From NCBI RefSeq assembly GCF_016595525.1, contig NZ_JAENII010000002.1:310001-374000 (forward strand): DNA of 64,000 bases. The letters are read 5' to 3'. Below the pieces are notes generated by a model. It made no database searches. It was not told the origin of the DNA and saw only the letters and a list, made by a program, of their open reading frames with translations. The stretch comes from Haloferula rosea (GTDB lineage: Bacteria; Verrucomicrobiota; Verrucomicrobiia; Verrucomicrobiales; Akkermansiaceae). How positions within the stretch are numbered: the first letter of the stretch is position 1; every line of letters begins with the position of its first letter. A program made the translations under genes and the position numbers. Below, piece after piece: positions 26,968 through 35,407 of this stretch.

Positions 26968-29043
26968 CTACCAGTCTTTATCAGGTCGGCGGAAGCGGAT
27001 GCGTCCGGGTGACAGTGCACCCTTCTGCAGGTCGGCGTTCTCATTCAAAATGCGGCGTGCGGCTTCTTCCGGGGTTTCGCCGGGGCGGGGGCCTTTGTCT
27101 TCAGCCTCATCTTCGGATTCCTGCGGTTCTCCATCCCTGGGCTCTTCGCCGCTTTCACGCTGGTCGCCCCCATCGCCGCCTTCTTCCGATTGATCTCCAT
27201 CCGGGCCCTCGTCCCCTTCCTCCTCACCCTCGCCGTTGTCCTGAGGTTCACCTTCCTGTTCGCCCTCTCCGGGCTGGGGTTCGCCTTCACCCTCTTGGGG
27301 AACCGCTTGGATCTGTTGGGCGTTGTCGTTCGTCTGGTCGAGGATCTCGCGGATCTTGTCGAGGTAGGTGAAGGTAAGATCGCTGTTGTGCTTTGCCGCT
27401 TCCACCCCGGTCGCGGCGCGATGGTGTTTGATCGAGTCCGCCCAATCGGTGAGCAGGTTGTTGAAGCGTTCGCCGCCTCGCGTTTTCTCACCCTCTTCGG
27501 TTTCTTCGGCCATCCACTCGGCGAGGCGTTCCTTCACCAGAAGCTCGAAGGCGGCCATGGTGTCGTCATCGTCCGCCCCGTCCTCCGGGTCGGGCATCTC
27601 AAGGAGGGCATCCGACAGGCGGTCGATGGCTTCGGGTTCCTGATCCGGCTCGTCATCCTCCGGCTCCGGGAATTCCGGATAGGCTGGGCCGTCGGTGAGG
27701 CGCTGCCACCCGATCTGGAAGAGGGTGTTGCCGAGGCCGTGGTGAGCGGCGGACCGCACCGAGGAATCTTCAGAGCGCAGCGCTTCGCTGAAAGCCCGGC
27801 GCGCCTCCGGCCATTGACCGTTTTCGTAGGCGGCGCTGGCTTGGGCGAGTGAGAAGCGAAAGCCCTCCTCAGTGTCCTGATATTTCTCGGCGAGGAGTCC
27901 GTAGGCGCTCACCGCGTCGTTGTAGCGGGCATCCGACATCGCCTGACGGGCGTCGTCGAGGATTGAGGCCCTGGCTTCCGATGGGAATCCCATGAGCAGG
28001 ATGGCGAGCATGGCAAGGGTCGTGGCAGTCGGTCCGGGGACCGGCGGGCTGACGCCCCGCCATCGGGTCGCGCAGACAATCGATGCGAGAATGAGGAGGA
28101 TGGCCGGGAGGAGGAACCATTGGTAGTATTCGACAACCACGGTGGTCTCGCGTCCCATCAATTGGACGCGATCGAGATCTGCGACAGCCGCTTCGACCAT
28201 GGCTGGAATATCGGCTCCGGATGTCGCGATGGCAAATCTTCCTCCCGTCACGGTGGCGACCCGATCCAGCGCGGCGGGCTCCAGCCGGCTGATGACTTCC
28301 CGTCCGTTGCGGTCCCTGAAGCGACCATCGGCGAAGCTGGGGTCCGGAATGAAGTCGCCCTCGGTGGTGCCGAAGCCGATCGTAATCACCTCAATGCCAG
28401 CGGCGCGCGCGCTTTCAGCGACCTCGGTGATTCGGCCGATGTGTTCTTCGCCATCGCTCATCAGGATCAGGGCGTTCTGCCGTGTTCCGGTGGCTTTGAG
28501 CGTCTCGATTCCCAGCTCAAGTCCATCGGCGATGTTCGACCCACCCGTCGGGATCCAGTCGATGTCGATCTCGGTCAGGGTTTCCCGAATGGCGGAGTGG
28601 TCCACCGTGAGGGGCGCGAAAAGATAGGGGGTGCCGGCGAACCCGACGAGCCCGATGCGGTCGTTCGGCAAGGCGTCGAGCAATTCGAAGCAGGCCGCTT
28701 TCGCCTGGGTCAGCCGGTCGGGCAGCACATCGTTGGTCTTCATGCTACGCGACAGGTCGAGTGCGAAGAGGATGTTCCTGCCCAAGATGGCTTCCTTGCG
28801 CGTGCCTTCGACGCTTTGGGGACGTGCAAGGGCGATGATCAGTAGGGCGGAAGCAAGCATCAGGCAGGCGAAGGCGATCCATCGAGGGATGGGGCTGGAG
28901 CGCTTCAGCAGGCGTTGGCGGAGTCGGGGAGCGACGAAGGCGGACCATTGCTTCGACCGGGTGCGCGCCATCAGTGCCGCGCCCGTGACGACGAGCGGGA
29001 TCAGGAGCAGCAGTGCGAGCCAACCGGGTTGATCGAAGTTCAT
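26968..29043 (-). CDS. BatB-BatC fusion: von Willebrand A membrane protein with TPR
   Basis: 691 residues. Transmembrane helices lie at about 8-25 and 56-72, followed by a vWA domain with a complete metal site (Asp96, Ser98, Ser100 in DLSRS; Thr166; Asp197). A third helix spans about 307-325. Residues about 341-360 (TTLAMLAILLMGFPSEARAS) look like an internal signal peptide, then TPR units run from about 361 to 450 (BatC-like). The long C-terminus (about 450-680) is very rich in Glu, Asp, Gln, Pro and Gly and probably disordered. The start overlaps the BatA-like stop by ATGA. Confidence 0.87.
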   Translation of the reverse strand: MNFDQPGWLALLLLIPLVVTGAALMARTRSKQWSAFVAPRLRQRLLKRSSPIPRWIAFACLMLASALLIIALARPQSVEGTRKEAILGRNILFALDLSRSMKTNDVLPDRLTQAKAACFELLDALPNDRIGLVGFAGTPYLFAPLTVDHSAIRETLTEIDIDWIPTGGSNIADGLELGIETLKATGTRQNALILMSDGEEHIGRITEVAESARAAGIEVITIGFGTTEGDFIPDPSFADGRFRDRNGREVISRLEPAALDRVATVTGGRFAIATSGADIPAMVEAAVADLDRVQLMGRETTVVVEYYQWFLLPAILLILASIVCATRWRGVSPPVPGPTATTLAMLAILLMGFPSEARASILDDARQAMSDARYNDAVSAYGLLAEKYQDTEEGFRFSLAQASAAYENGQWPEARRAFSEALRSEDSSVRSAAHHGLGNTLFQIGWQRLTDGPAYPEFPEPEDDEPDQEPEAIDRLSDALLEMPDPEDGADDDDTMAAFELLVKERLAEWMAEETEEGEKTRGGERFNNLLTDWADSIKHHRAATGVEAAKHNSDLTFTYLDKIREILDQTNDNAQQIQAVPQEGEGEPQPGEGEQEGEPQDNGEGEEEGDEGPDGDQSEEGGDGGDQRESGEEPRDGEPQESEDEAEDKGPRPGETPEEAARRILNENADLQKGALSPGRIRFRRPDKDW

Positions 29044-30038
29044 GGGGAAGGTGGCGGGTTGAGGGCAATCAGGACCGAGCCGACGAGGACGAAGAGGCCG
29101 GCGGCGCCGAGGAACCAGACGAACAACTCGGTGTCCTCAATCACGCTGTGGGATTCGCTCTCGCTCTTCTCGAGCCGGTCGATGGTCTGGAAGGTGTCCT
29201 TGAGCGCGGCGACGTTCTGGGCCCAGTAGTGCTCACCGCCGGTCAGCTCGGCGATCTTGCGCAAGGTTGGAAGGTCGAATTCCTGGCGTGGAAAGCGCTG
29301 GATGTTGCCGGCGACGCGGCCGTCCTTGGTGCCGATGGCCACGGTGTAGATCTTGATCCCGAGGGTTTTGGAAAGCTCTGCGGCTTCGATGGGCGAGAGC
29401 TTTCCGGAATTCGAGGCGCCATCGGTGATGAGGACGATGATCCGGCTTTTGGCATCGCGGGCATTCAGCTTGTCGGCGGAGGCTGCGATGGCTGAACCGA
29501 TCGCGGTGCCCTGTTCCTCGAGGATCTCCAGTCGGACATCGCTGAGGCGCTTGAGCAGCCAGTCGTGGTCCAGGGTGATCGGGCCGGACACGTAGGGCTG
29601 TCCCGAATAGATGACCAACCCGATCCGGTCGTCCGGGCGGCCCTTGATGAAATCATGGACGACATCCTTGGCGGCCTCCATCCGCCGGAGCGGCATGCCG
29701 TTCTCGACGAAATCGTCGATACTCATGGAAAGCGACACGTCGAGAGCCACCACGATGTCGATGCCGCTGGCGGTCTTCGCCTGGTATTCGTTTCTCCAGA
29801 CCGGGCGTGCCATGCCGAGGATGGCCGGGATGAGCGCGGTGAGGAGAAGAGGGAATCCGATCGAGTACGCCGTGTGACGGACTTTCGCGCCAAGGCTGAC
29901 CAGCACGGAGAGCGAGGAAAACCGAATGGCGGCTTCTGCACCCCGACCGCGACGCAGGAGGACCAGAAGGAGGCAGGGGAGCAGCAGCAGGAGCCACTGT
30001 GGCTGGGCAAACCGGAAATGTTCGATGAATTCGCTCAT
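29040..30038 (-). CDS. BatA-like von Willebrand A membrane protein
   Basis: 332 residues with helices at about 14-28 and 59-76, a vWA domain with an intact metal-binding site (Asp100, Ser102, Ser104 in DVSLS; the TAIGSAIA threonine; the ITDGASNSG aspartate), and a C-terminal helix at about 307-326. This is the classic BatA layout: two N-terminal helices, a periplasmic vWA domain and a C-terminal anchor. It starts four bases before the end of the DUF4381 gene and overlaps the BatB-like gene by four, so the three are translated in a coupled way. Confidence 0.9.
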   Translation of the reverse strand: MSEFIEHFRFAQPQWLLLLLPCLLLVLLRRGRGAEAAIRFSSLSVLVSLGAKVRHTAYSIGFPLLLTALIPAILGMARPVWRNEYQAKTASGIDIVVALDVSLSMSIDDFVENGMPLRRMEAAKDVVHDFIKGRPDDRIGLVIYSGQPYVSGPITLDHDWLLKRLSDVRLEILEEQGTAIGSAIAASADKLNARDAKSRIIVLITDGASNSGKLSPIEAAELSKTLGIKIYTVAIGTKDGRVAGNIQRFPRQEFDLPTLRKIAELTGGEHYWAQNVAALKDTFQTIDRLEKSESESHSVIEDTELFVWFLGAAGLFVLVGSVLIALNPPPSP

Positions 30039-30544
30039 GCCGGAATGCGCTGGTGGAGTTGTTCGATGACCTCCCGTGACTGCTGTCCGATGTTTGGCAG
30101 TGTTTCGCTACGGGGTTGGTCGTACTTCATGGCAGCCAGTTGACAGAGGACCGTGGATACCTGCTCGCGGATATTTTCCGGAAAATGCTGAAGCGCCTCG
30201 TGGCGACCGAGGAATTCCTGATGGGTCTCGAACAGGGACGGGTCGCCGCACACGGTGGCGAGGTAAAGGCGGATGGCTCCGGAGATGCGGGTGGCGGCTT
30301 CGTGGGCCGGTAATGATGAAGAGGCCTCGATTTCCTCAAGAGCGCGTTGATAGGCCGCCGAGTGGTCGACGGGTCTTCGCGCTGCAGCCAGCCCCGACTT
30401 GTCCCGGATGATCGCGACGATGGTTGTCACGATGAGTGCGCTGGTCACCGCGATGATCGCCCACACCCACCACTGCCAGCCGGGCTCGACGACCAGGGAG
30501 TCGACCGGGACGAGTTCCCGCAGTTGTAGGGCATCGGTGTCCAT
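30035..30544 (-). CDS. DUF4381-type membrane protein of the MoxR/Bat operon
   Basis: 169 residues: one transmembrane helix (about 25-44, WWVWAIIAVTSALIVTTIVAII) and a helical cytoplasmic domain (about 60-165, RISGAIRLYLATVCGDPSLF, TVLCQLAAMKYDQ). Size, topology and place between DUF58 and BatA match DUF4381, a partner found in almost all MoxR-Bat operons, whose role is not established. It begins 2 bases after the DUF58 gene. Confidence 0.82.
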   Translation of the reverse strand: MDTDALQLRELVPVDSLVVEPGWQWWVWAIIAVTSALIVTTIVAIIRDKSGLAAARRPVDHSAAYQRALEEIEASSSLPAHEAATRISGAIRLYLATVCGDPSLFETHQEFLGRHEALQHFPENIREQVSTVLCQLAAMKYDQPRSETLPNIGQQSREVIEQLHQRIPA

Positions 30545-30546
30545 GT

Positions 30547-31446
30547 CTAACGGGTTCTTTTACGGGCGCGTCGCTTGAGCATCCGGTGGAGATCGTGAAG
30601 CCGGTCGCGGGCGGTCGAGAGGTGGGCCAGATCGATGCCATGCCTGCGGCAGACTTTGGCGAGGCCTTCATGCTTCCGGCGCATGAGCTTCTCGTAGCCC
30701 ATCCGCAGGTTGGCGTTGTGGGTATTGACCATGACCTCCCAGCCGGTCTCGGGATCCGTCAGCACCACCTTGCCAGCCTTCGGAAGTTCCTCCTCAAGCG
30801 GATCGGTAACCTGCAGGGCAAGGGTTTCGTGCTTGCGGGCCAGTTTGCCGAGCGGCTTGTCCAGCGGGTCATCGAGGAAGTCCGAGATCATGAAGACCAC
30901 GGCGCGCCGACGAAGCGTGCGAATGAGGAAGTCACAGGCATTGCTGATCGAGGTGCCCGGTTGGTCGGGGCGTGCGAGCAGGATTTCCCGGACCATGCGC
31001 AGGAGGTGCCGGCTTCCCTTGGCGGGGGGGACGAAGAGGATGGGCTCGTTGGCAAAGACGAGCAGTCCGACCTTGTCGCCATTGCCCAAGGCGCTGAACC
31101 CGAGGATGGCGGCGGCCTCCGCAGCGGCTTCGCGCTTGCTGAAATGAACACTGCCGAAGTCCGCGGAGCCCGAGACGTCGATGGCGAGGATCACGGAGAG
31201 TTCGCGTTCTTCGCGGAACTTGCGGATGAACGGGCTGTTCATCCGCGCGGTCACGTTCCAGTCGATGAAGCGGATTTCGTCACCGTGCTGGTATTCCCGG
31301 AAGTCGTCGAAATCGAGGCCCTGCCCGCGGAAGGAAGACTGGTACTCGCCGGAGAACGACTCGCGGACGAGTCGCTTGGCCTTGAGCTCGAGCTTGCGGA
31401 CTCGAGCGAGGACTTCTTCGATTTCCTGATCGGTGGGTTCGGACAT
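30547..31446 (-). CDS. DUF58 (vWA-like) protein of the MoxR operon
   Basis: 299 residues carrying the DUF58 signature: FSGEYQSSFRGQGLDFDDFREYQHGDEIRFIDWNVTARMN in the N-terminal third (shown in part: RGQGLDFDDFREY and DEIRFIDWNVTA). It then has a vWA-like fold with AIDVSGSADFGS as a metal site, and VVFMISDFLDDPL. No membrane helix. DUF58 proteins are encoded next to MoxR ATPases and are thought to be their adaptors or substrates. It begins 16 bases after moxR. Confidence 0.9.
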   Translation of the reverse strand: MSEPTDQEIEEVLARVRKLELKAKRLVRESFSGEYQSSFRGQGLDFDDFREYQHGDEIRFIDWNVTARMNSPFIRKFREERELSVILAIDVSGSADFGSVHFSKREAAAEAAAILGFSALGNGDKVGLLVFANEPILFVPPAKGSRHLLRMVREILLARPDQPGTSISNACDFLIRTLRRRAVVFMISDFLDDPLDKPLGKLARKHETLALQVTDPLEEELPKAGKVVLTDPETGWEVMVNTHNANLRMGYEKLMRRKHEGLAKVCRRHGIDLAHLSTARDRLHDLHRMLKRRARKRTR

Positions 31447-31462
31447 GCTCGAGCGCCGAGGG

Positions 31463-32446
31463 TTACGGGACCGGGACCTTGGAAAGGATGCGGTCGAGAA
31501 TCAGATCCGTGGTGATTTCCTCTGCCTCCGCCTCATAGCTGAGCAGAATACGGTGGCGCAGGACGTCGTGGGCCATGTCCTTCACATCCTGAGGCGTGAC
31601 GAAGGCTCGACCTGCGATGAAGGCAGCCGCGCGGGCGGTGAGCGCGAGGTTGATCGTGCCACGAGGGGACGCGCCGGCACGAATGAGATGCTTCAGGCCG
31701 CCGTCGACCTTTGCGGGTTGGCGGGTGGCCCGGATCAGGTCGACGATGTATTCGCGGACCGCAGGGTCAATGTAGATCTGGTTCACCAACTTCCGGGACT
31801 CGGCGACCTGTTCCGGGGTGGCGACCGTCTTCGTCTGATAGGTGGGTGCCGAGGTGGCCATCAGGTCGAGCACGGCGAGTTCCTCATCCTTGGTCGGATA
31901 GCCGACGCTGACCTTGAGCAGGAAGCGGTCGAGCTGTGCCTCGGGCAACTGGTAGGTGCCCTCCTGATCGATGGGGTTCTGGGTGGCGAGCACGAGGAAG
32001 GGCTCGGGAAGTTTGTGGGTGTGGTCACTCAGGGTGACCTGACGTTCCTGCATCGCCTCGAGCAGCGCCGATTGCACTTTGGCGGGGGCGCGGTTGATTT
32101 CGTCGGCCAGAATCAGGTTGTTGAAGATGGGGCCGAGTTTGGGGGCGAAGGAGGCCTCCTGCGGGTTGTAAACCATGGTGCCGATGAGGTCGGCGGGAAG
32201 GAGATCGGGAGTGAACTGGAAGCGGGCAAAGGATGCATCCAGTGAGCCGGACAGGGCCTTGACGGCGAGGGTTTTTGCCAAGCCGGGCACGCCCTCGAGA
32301 AGGATGTGGCCGTTGCAGAGCATGCCGACGATGAGCCTGTCGACGAGGGTCTCCTGGCCGATGAGGACCTGGGCCATTTCGGATTTGACCGCTTGAATCC
32401 ATCCGCTGGATGCGGCGATGCGGTCCTGAAGTTCTTCGGTGGTCAT
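31463..32446 (-). CDS. MoxR-family AAA+ ATPase
   Basis: Head of the Bat operon. 327 residues with Walker A-type [17 protein letters not shown] (about 52-68), Walker [23 protein letters not shown], sensor 1 [28 protein letters not shown], and a lid domain with [20 protein letters not shown]. MoxR ATPases remodel or assemble partner proteins, usually vWA proteins as encoded downstream here. It is separated from the upstream DUF5069 gene by 114 bases, where the operon promoter is expected, although I could not pick one out. Confidence 0.95.
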   Translation of the reverse strand: MTTEELQDRIAASSGWIQAVKSEMAQVLIGQETLVDRLIVGMLCNGHILLEGVPGLAKTLAVKALSGSLDASFARFQFTPDLLPADLIGTMVYNPQEASFAPKLGPIFNNLILADEINRAPAKVQSALLEAMQERQVTLSDHTHKLPEPFLVLATQNPIDQEGTYQLPEAQLDRFLLKVSVGYPTKDEELAVLDLMATSAPTYQTKTVATPEQVAESRKLVNQIYIDPAVREYIVDLIRATRQPAKVDGGLKHLIRAGASPRGTINLALTARAAAFIAGRAFVTPQDVKDMAHDVLRHRILLSYEAEAEEITTDLILDRILSKVPVP

Positions 32447-32560
32447 GATAAGGTTGAAAGGAGCTTGGCAGGGTGATGCTCGAGGGCCAGCGGGAAAGCG
32501 GGCGGTATTGGGGGATAAAGCGATCCGGGAGCCCGGGAATGTCTCACTTTCTAGGTCAGT

Positions 32561-33070
32561 TCAGAGCGACTTGATCCAGTCGACCAACTTGCTCTCGTCA
32601 TCCCCGGAGGCCCATACGCGACGGAGGAAATCGGCCATCGGGATGTTGCCATGATCGCGAAGGAATTTCCGGTCACCGCCGCAGCCGAACATGAGGTCGG
32701 GATCAAGTTCTCCGCGAAGTTTGGCCCGCGCCTTGGCGAGGATTCTGGGCAGGTAGTGGATGCCGTCGAGATCCTCGCCGAAGTTCGGGATGTTGTCCCG
32801 GGTCATGGTGGGCTCCCTGAGCTCGCCGTCCATCACCACTTGGAAGTAGTCACGGCGGACCGCGGCCACCAGCAGGGCGGTCGAGAGCGAGGGTTCGCCT
32901 TCGTCGCACAGGTCCTCGACGAAGTCGAAAAGTTCACGGGGACGGTATCCGATGCTGTCGAGCAGGCCCAGGTCTTCGTCCGTGTAGTACTGGGTGAAGT
33001 CCTTGTCGCCCGATTGGTAGCGGGCGGTGCAGCGTTTGAAGAGTTCGATGAAGCGGTCGTTCCAAGTCAT
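32561..33070 (-). CDS. DUF5069 family protein
   Basis: The frame is open to 33256, but ATG 33070 gives MTWNDRFIELFKRC and avoids the prepilin peptidase leader. 169 residues, no signal or membrane helix. The C-terminal half has the DUF5069 pattern: GIHYLPRILAKARAKLRGEL, a central CGGDRKFL, then MADFLRRVWASGDDESKLVDWIKSL. The first half (about 1-75), with YYTDEDLGLLDSIGYRPRELFDFVED, is an extra acidic domain. Function of the family is unknown. Confidence 0.75.
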   Translation of the reverse strand: MTWNDRFIELFKRCTARYQSGDKDFTQYYTDEDLGLLDSIGYRPRELFDFVEDLCDEGEPSLSTALLVAAVRRDYFQVVMDGELREPTMTRDNIPNFGEDLDGIHYLPRILAKARAKLRGELDPDLMFGCGGDRKFLRDHGNIPMADFLRRVWASGDDESKLVDWIKSL

Positions 33071-33232
33071 GGTTGTGGCTGGGTGCGGGCATTCGCCGCC
33101 CGGTGGGCGGAACGTATAGCACCCGATTGCCCTGCGGCAATCGGTGTGTCCGGAAGAATCCCGGCGGATCGGGGGCAGGGCGAGGGAAATTTCGGATTTC
33201 CTAAATGATCTCGATACGATTGACTCGCCGGA

Positions 33233-34381
33233 GTGATTTATCCTCCCTTGGATCATCCCGTCTGGCTGCTGGTGGCATTTGCCATCGGTTCGTGCATTGG
33301 CTCGTTCCTGAATGTGGTCATCTACCGCTTGCCGCTGGGGCTCTCGGTGAATGATCCCAAACGTTCGTTTTGCCCGAAATGCAGAGGAGAGATTCCCATG
33401 CGTCGGAACATTCCCTTGGTCAGTTGGTTGGCGCTGAGGGGGAAGTGCTTCGATTGCAAGGCGCCGATTTCATCCCGCTATTTCTTTGTCGAACTCCTGA
33501 CCGGCATCCTGTTTGCGGTGACCTTCTGGGTGGTTGTCGGGCGTGTGGGAGCAGGGGATTTCTCGGTCGAGTTGCTGGCGCTCATCCCGCTGTGGTTCAT
33601 GGTGGCCACTTTTGTCGCCATTTCCTTCATCGACGCGGAGCATCTGATCATCCCGCTGGAGCTGACCATCAGTGGTTCGATCGCCGGGGTGCTGGCGGCC
33701 GCCGCCATGCCGAGCCTGCCCGACATGATCGCATGGTCCTCGGTGAACCCTGGTTGGCTCGAGGGCATCTGGCAGTCGATCATCGGCTGGGCGATCGGTT
33801 TTTTCGGCCTGTGGATTGTCGTGCTACTGGGGAAACTGGCCTTCGGCCGGATGGAATGGATCCATGAGGAGCCGGTGGAATGGCGGCTGGAGGAGCCCGA
33901 CGATGACGAGCAGCCGATCATGTTCCACATGGCGGATCAGAGTCTGGCCTGGTGGGATATTTTCTATCGCCCCTCGGACCGCTTGATCATCGAGACCGAG
34001 TCGTTGGAAGTGGATGGCAACTCGTGTGATCCCGGGACACTGGTCGTGGCGGATGAGGGGCTGACCCTGCCGGATGGGCGGAAGGTTCCGCTGGAAGATC
34101 TGAAGTCGCTCAGTGGCACTGCGACCAAGGCGGTGGTGCCACGGGAGGCGATGGGAATGGGGGACGTGCACCTGATGGGCGTGGTTGGCGCGTTTTTCGG
34201 GTGGTTCGGCGTGTTCTTCGCGCTGCTGGCCGGTTCGCTCTATGCGATCCTGGCCGCCGTGCTTGGACGAATCGGCTTCGGCATGCGCCTGCCGTTCGGC
34301 CCCTTCATCGTTCTTGGCGCCCTGACCTGGTTGTTCGGCGGCTGGAAGCTGGCGGTTTGGTATCTGGATAGTCTGTTCTGA
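33233..34381 (+). CDS. Prepilin peptidase (A24 family) with a long insert
   Basis: Integral membrane aspartic protease that cleaves, and usually N-methylates, type IV prepilins and pseudopilins. GTG start. The N-terminal methylase part has its zinc cysteines (47, 50, 72, 75 in CPKC and CFDC). Catalytic aspartates are Asp134 (FIDAEHLIIP) and Asp311 (GMGDVHLMG). Between the corresponding helices sits about 100 residues (205-303) of hydrophilic insert with an acidic stretch and a small beta-rich part (SLEVDGNSCDPGTLVVADEGLTLPDGRKV). This makes the protein 382 aa against about 250-290 usually. No pilin gene is adjacent. Confidence 0.9.
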   Translation: MIYPPLDHPVWLLVAFAIGSCIGSFLNVVIYRLPLGLSVNDPKRSFCPKCRGEIPMRRNIPLVSWLALRGKCFDCKAPISSRYFFVELLTGILFAVTFWVVVGRVGAGDFSVELLALIPLWFMVATFVAISFIDAEHLIIPLELTISGSIAGVLAAAAMPSLPDMIAWSSVNPGWLEGIWQSIIGWAIGFFGLWIVVLLGKLAFGRMEWIHEEPVEWRLEEPDDDEQPIMFHMADQSLAWWDIFYRPSDRLIIETESLEVDGNSCDPGTLVVADEGLTLPDGRKVPLEDLKSLSGTATKAVVPREAMGMGDVHLMGVVGAFFGWFGVFFALLAGSLYAILAAVLGRIGFGMRLPFGPFIVLGALTWLFGGWKLAVWYLDSLF

Positions 34382-34455
34382 CGGGAATTTGCCCCGGCGG
34401 AGGTGTCTCGAATGGCTTGATCCGCGGGCCTTGGCATGCCTAGACCGGGGCCGCC

Positions 34456-35382
34456 ATGAAAGACGTCGTATTGCTGTTCTCCGGTCAGGGTGCTCAGAAG
34501 GTGGGCATGGGTCAGGATTTTTTCGAGTCGTCCGAGACGGCTCGCTCCATGTTTGCCGCGGCCGATGAGAGCCTCGGGATGAAGCTCAGCGAAGTGATGT
34601 TCGAAGGGCCCGCTGACGAACTCACGAGGACTTCCCGCTGCCAGCCAGCGCTCTATTTGCATGGACTCGTGGCCCTTGAGCTGTTGCGGGAGAAGGTGCC
34701 GGGGCTGAATCCTGTGGCTGCTGCCGGCCTTTCGCTCGGAGAATTCACCGCTCACGCCGCTGCCGGGAGTTTCTCGCTTGCCGACGGACTCGATCTTGTC
34801 GCCAAGCGAGGTGGATTCATGGAAGAGGCCTGCGAGGCGACGACCGGCGCGATGGCGGCCATGATCGGGGGTGACGAGGATGCGGTCAAAGCGCTTGCTG
34901 AAGCGTGCGGCGTGGATGTGGCGAACTTCAATGCACCGGGGCAGATCGTATTGTCGGGTGCGGTGGAAGGCATCGACCAGGCCGTCGCTGCGGCGAAAGA
35001 AAAGGGGATCCGCAAGGCGGTGAAACTGAAGGTCGCTGGGGCTTACCACAGTCGTTTGATGCAGTCCGCGCAAGACCAACTGTCCTCCGAGTTGGCCAAG
35101 GTCGATATTTCCAAACCCGGCATTCCCGTGGTGTGCAACTTCGGAGCTTCGGTCGCGGATGACCCTGCCGTCATTCGTGAGATGCTTGAGAAGCAGGTGA
35201 CCGGATCGGTTCGCTGGACGGAGTCGATCGAGTTGCTGGTCGAGCAGGGGCACACGACATTCATCGAACTCGGGCCGGGCAAGGTGCTTGCCGGGTTGGT
35301 CGGCAAGATCGCCAAGGGTGTGACCCTTCTCAGTGTCGAGGATCTCCCTTCATTGGAGGCTGCCGCCGAGTCCTTGAGCTGA
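34456..35382 (+). CDS. fabD: Malonyl-CoA:ACP transacylase
   Basis: Loads malonate onto acyl carrier protein for fatty acid synthesis. The acyltransferase fold is complete: LFSGQGAQKVGMGQD at the N-terminus, catalytic Ser93 in GLSLGEFTAH, an Arg in the VAKRGGFME segment, NFNAPGQIVLSG, and catalytic His198 in GAYHSRLM. Length 308 is typical. It stands alone between prepilin peptidase and the tricorn gene; plsX, often its neighbour, lies 7.6 kb away. Confidence 0.96.
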   Translation: MKDVVLLFSGQGAQKVGMGQDFFESSETARSMFAAADESLGMKLSEVMFEGPADELTRTSRCQPALYLHGLVALELLREKVPGLNPVAAAGLSLGEFTAHAAAGSFSLADGLDLVAKRGGFMEEACEATTGAMAAMIGGDEDAVKALAEACGVDVANFNAPGQIVLSGAVEGIDQAVAAAKEKGIRKAVKLKVAGAYHSRLMQSAQDQLSSELAKVDISKPGIPVVCNFGASVADDPAVIREMLEKQVTGSVRWTESIELLVEQGHTTFIELGPGKVLAGLVGKIAKGVTLLSVEDLPSLEAAAESLS

Positions 35383-35389
35383 GGCGTTT

Positions 35390-35405
35390 GGCACCGTGCG
35401 GTGCC
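35390..35405. terminator. Hairpin between convergent fabD and tricorn-type genes
   Basis: GGCACC and GGTGCC form a perfect 6-bp stem with a GTGC loop in the 25 bases between the two convergent stops. There is no T-run on either side, so termination would be weak or Rho-assisted. Confidence 0.4.
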
Positions 35406-35407
35406 GA

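Noticed and set aside
31020-31030. Seven-G run in the DUF58 gene as a phase-variation tract
   Set aside because: Seven bases is ordinary for this GC content and the gene is housekeeping-like in its operon; the nine-base tract in the regulator is the better candidate.
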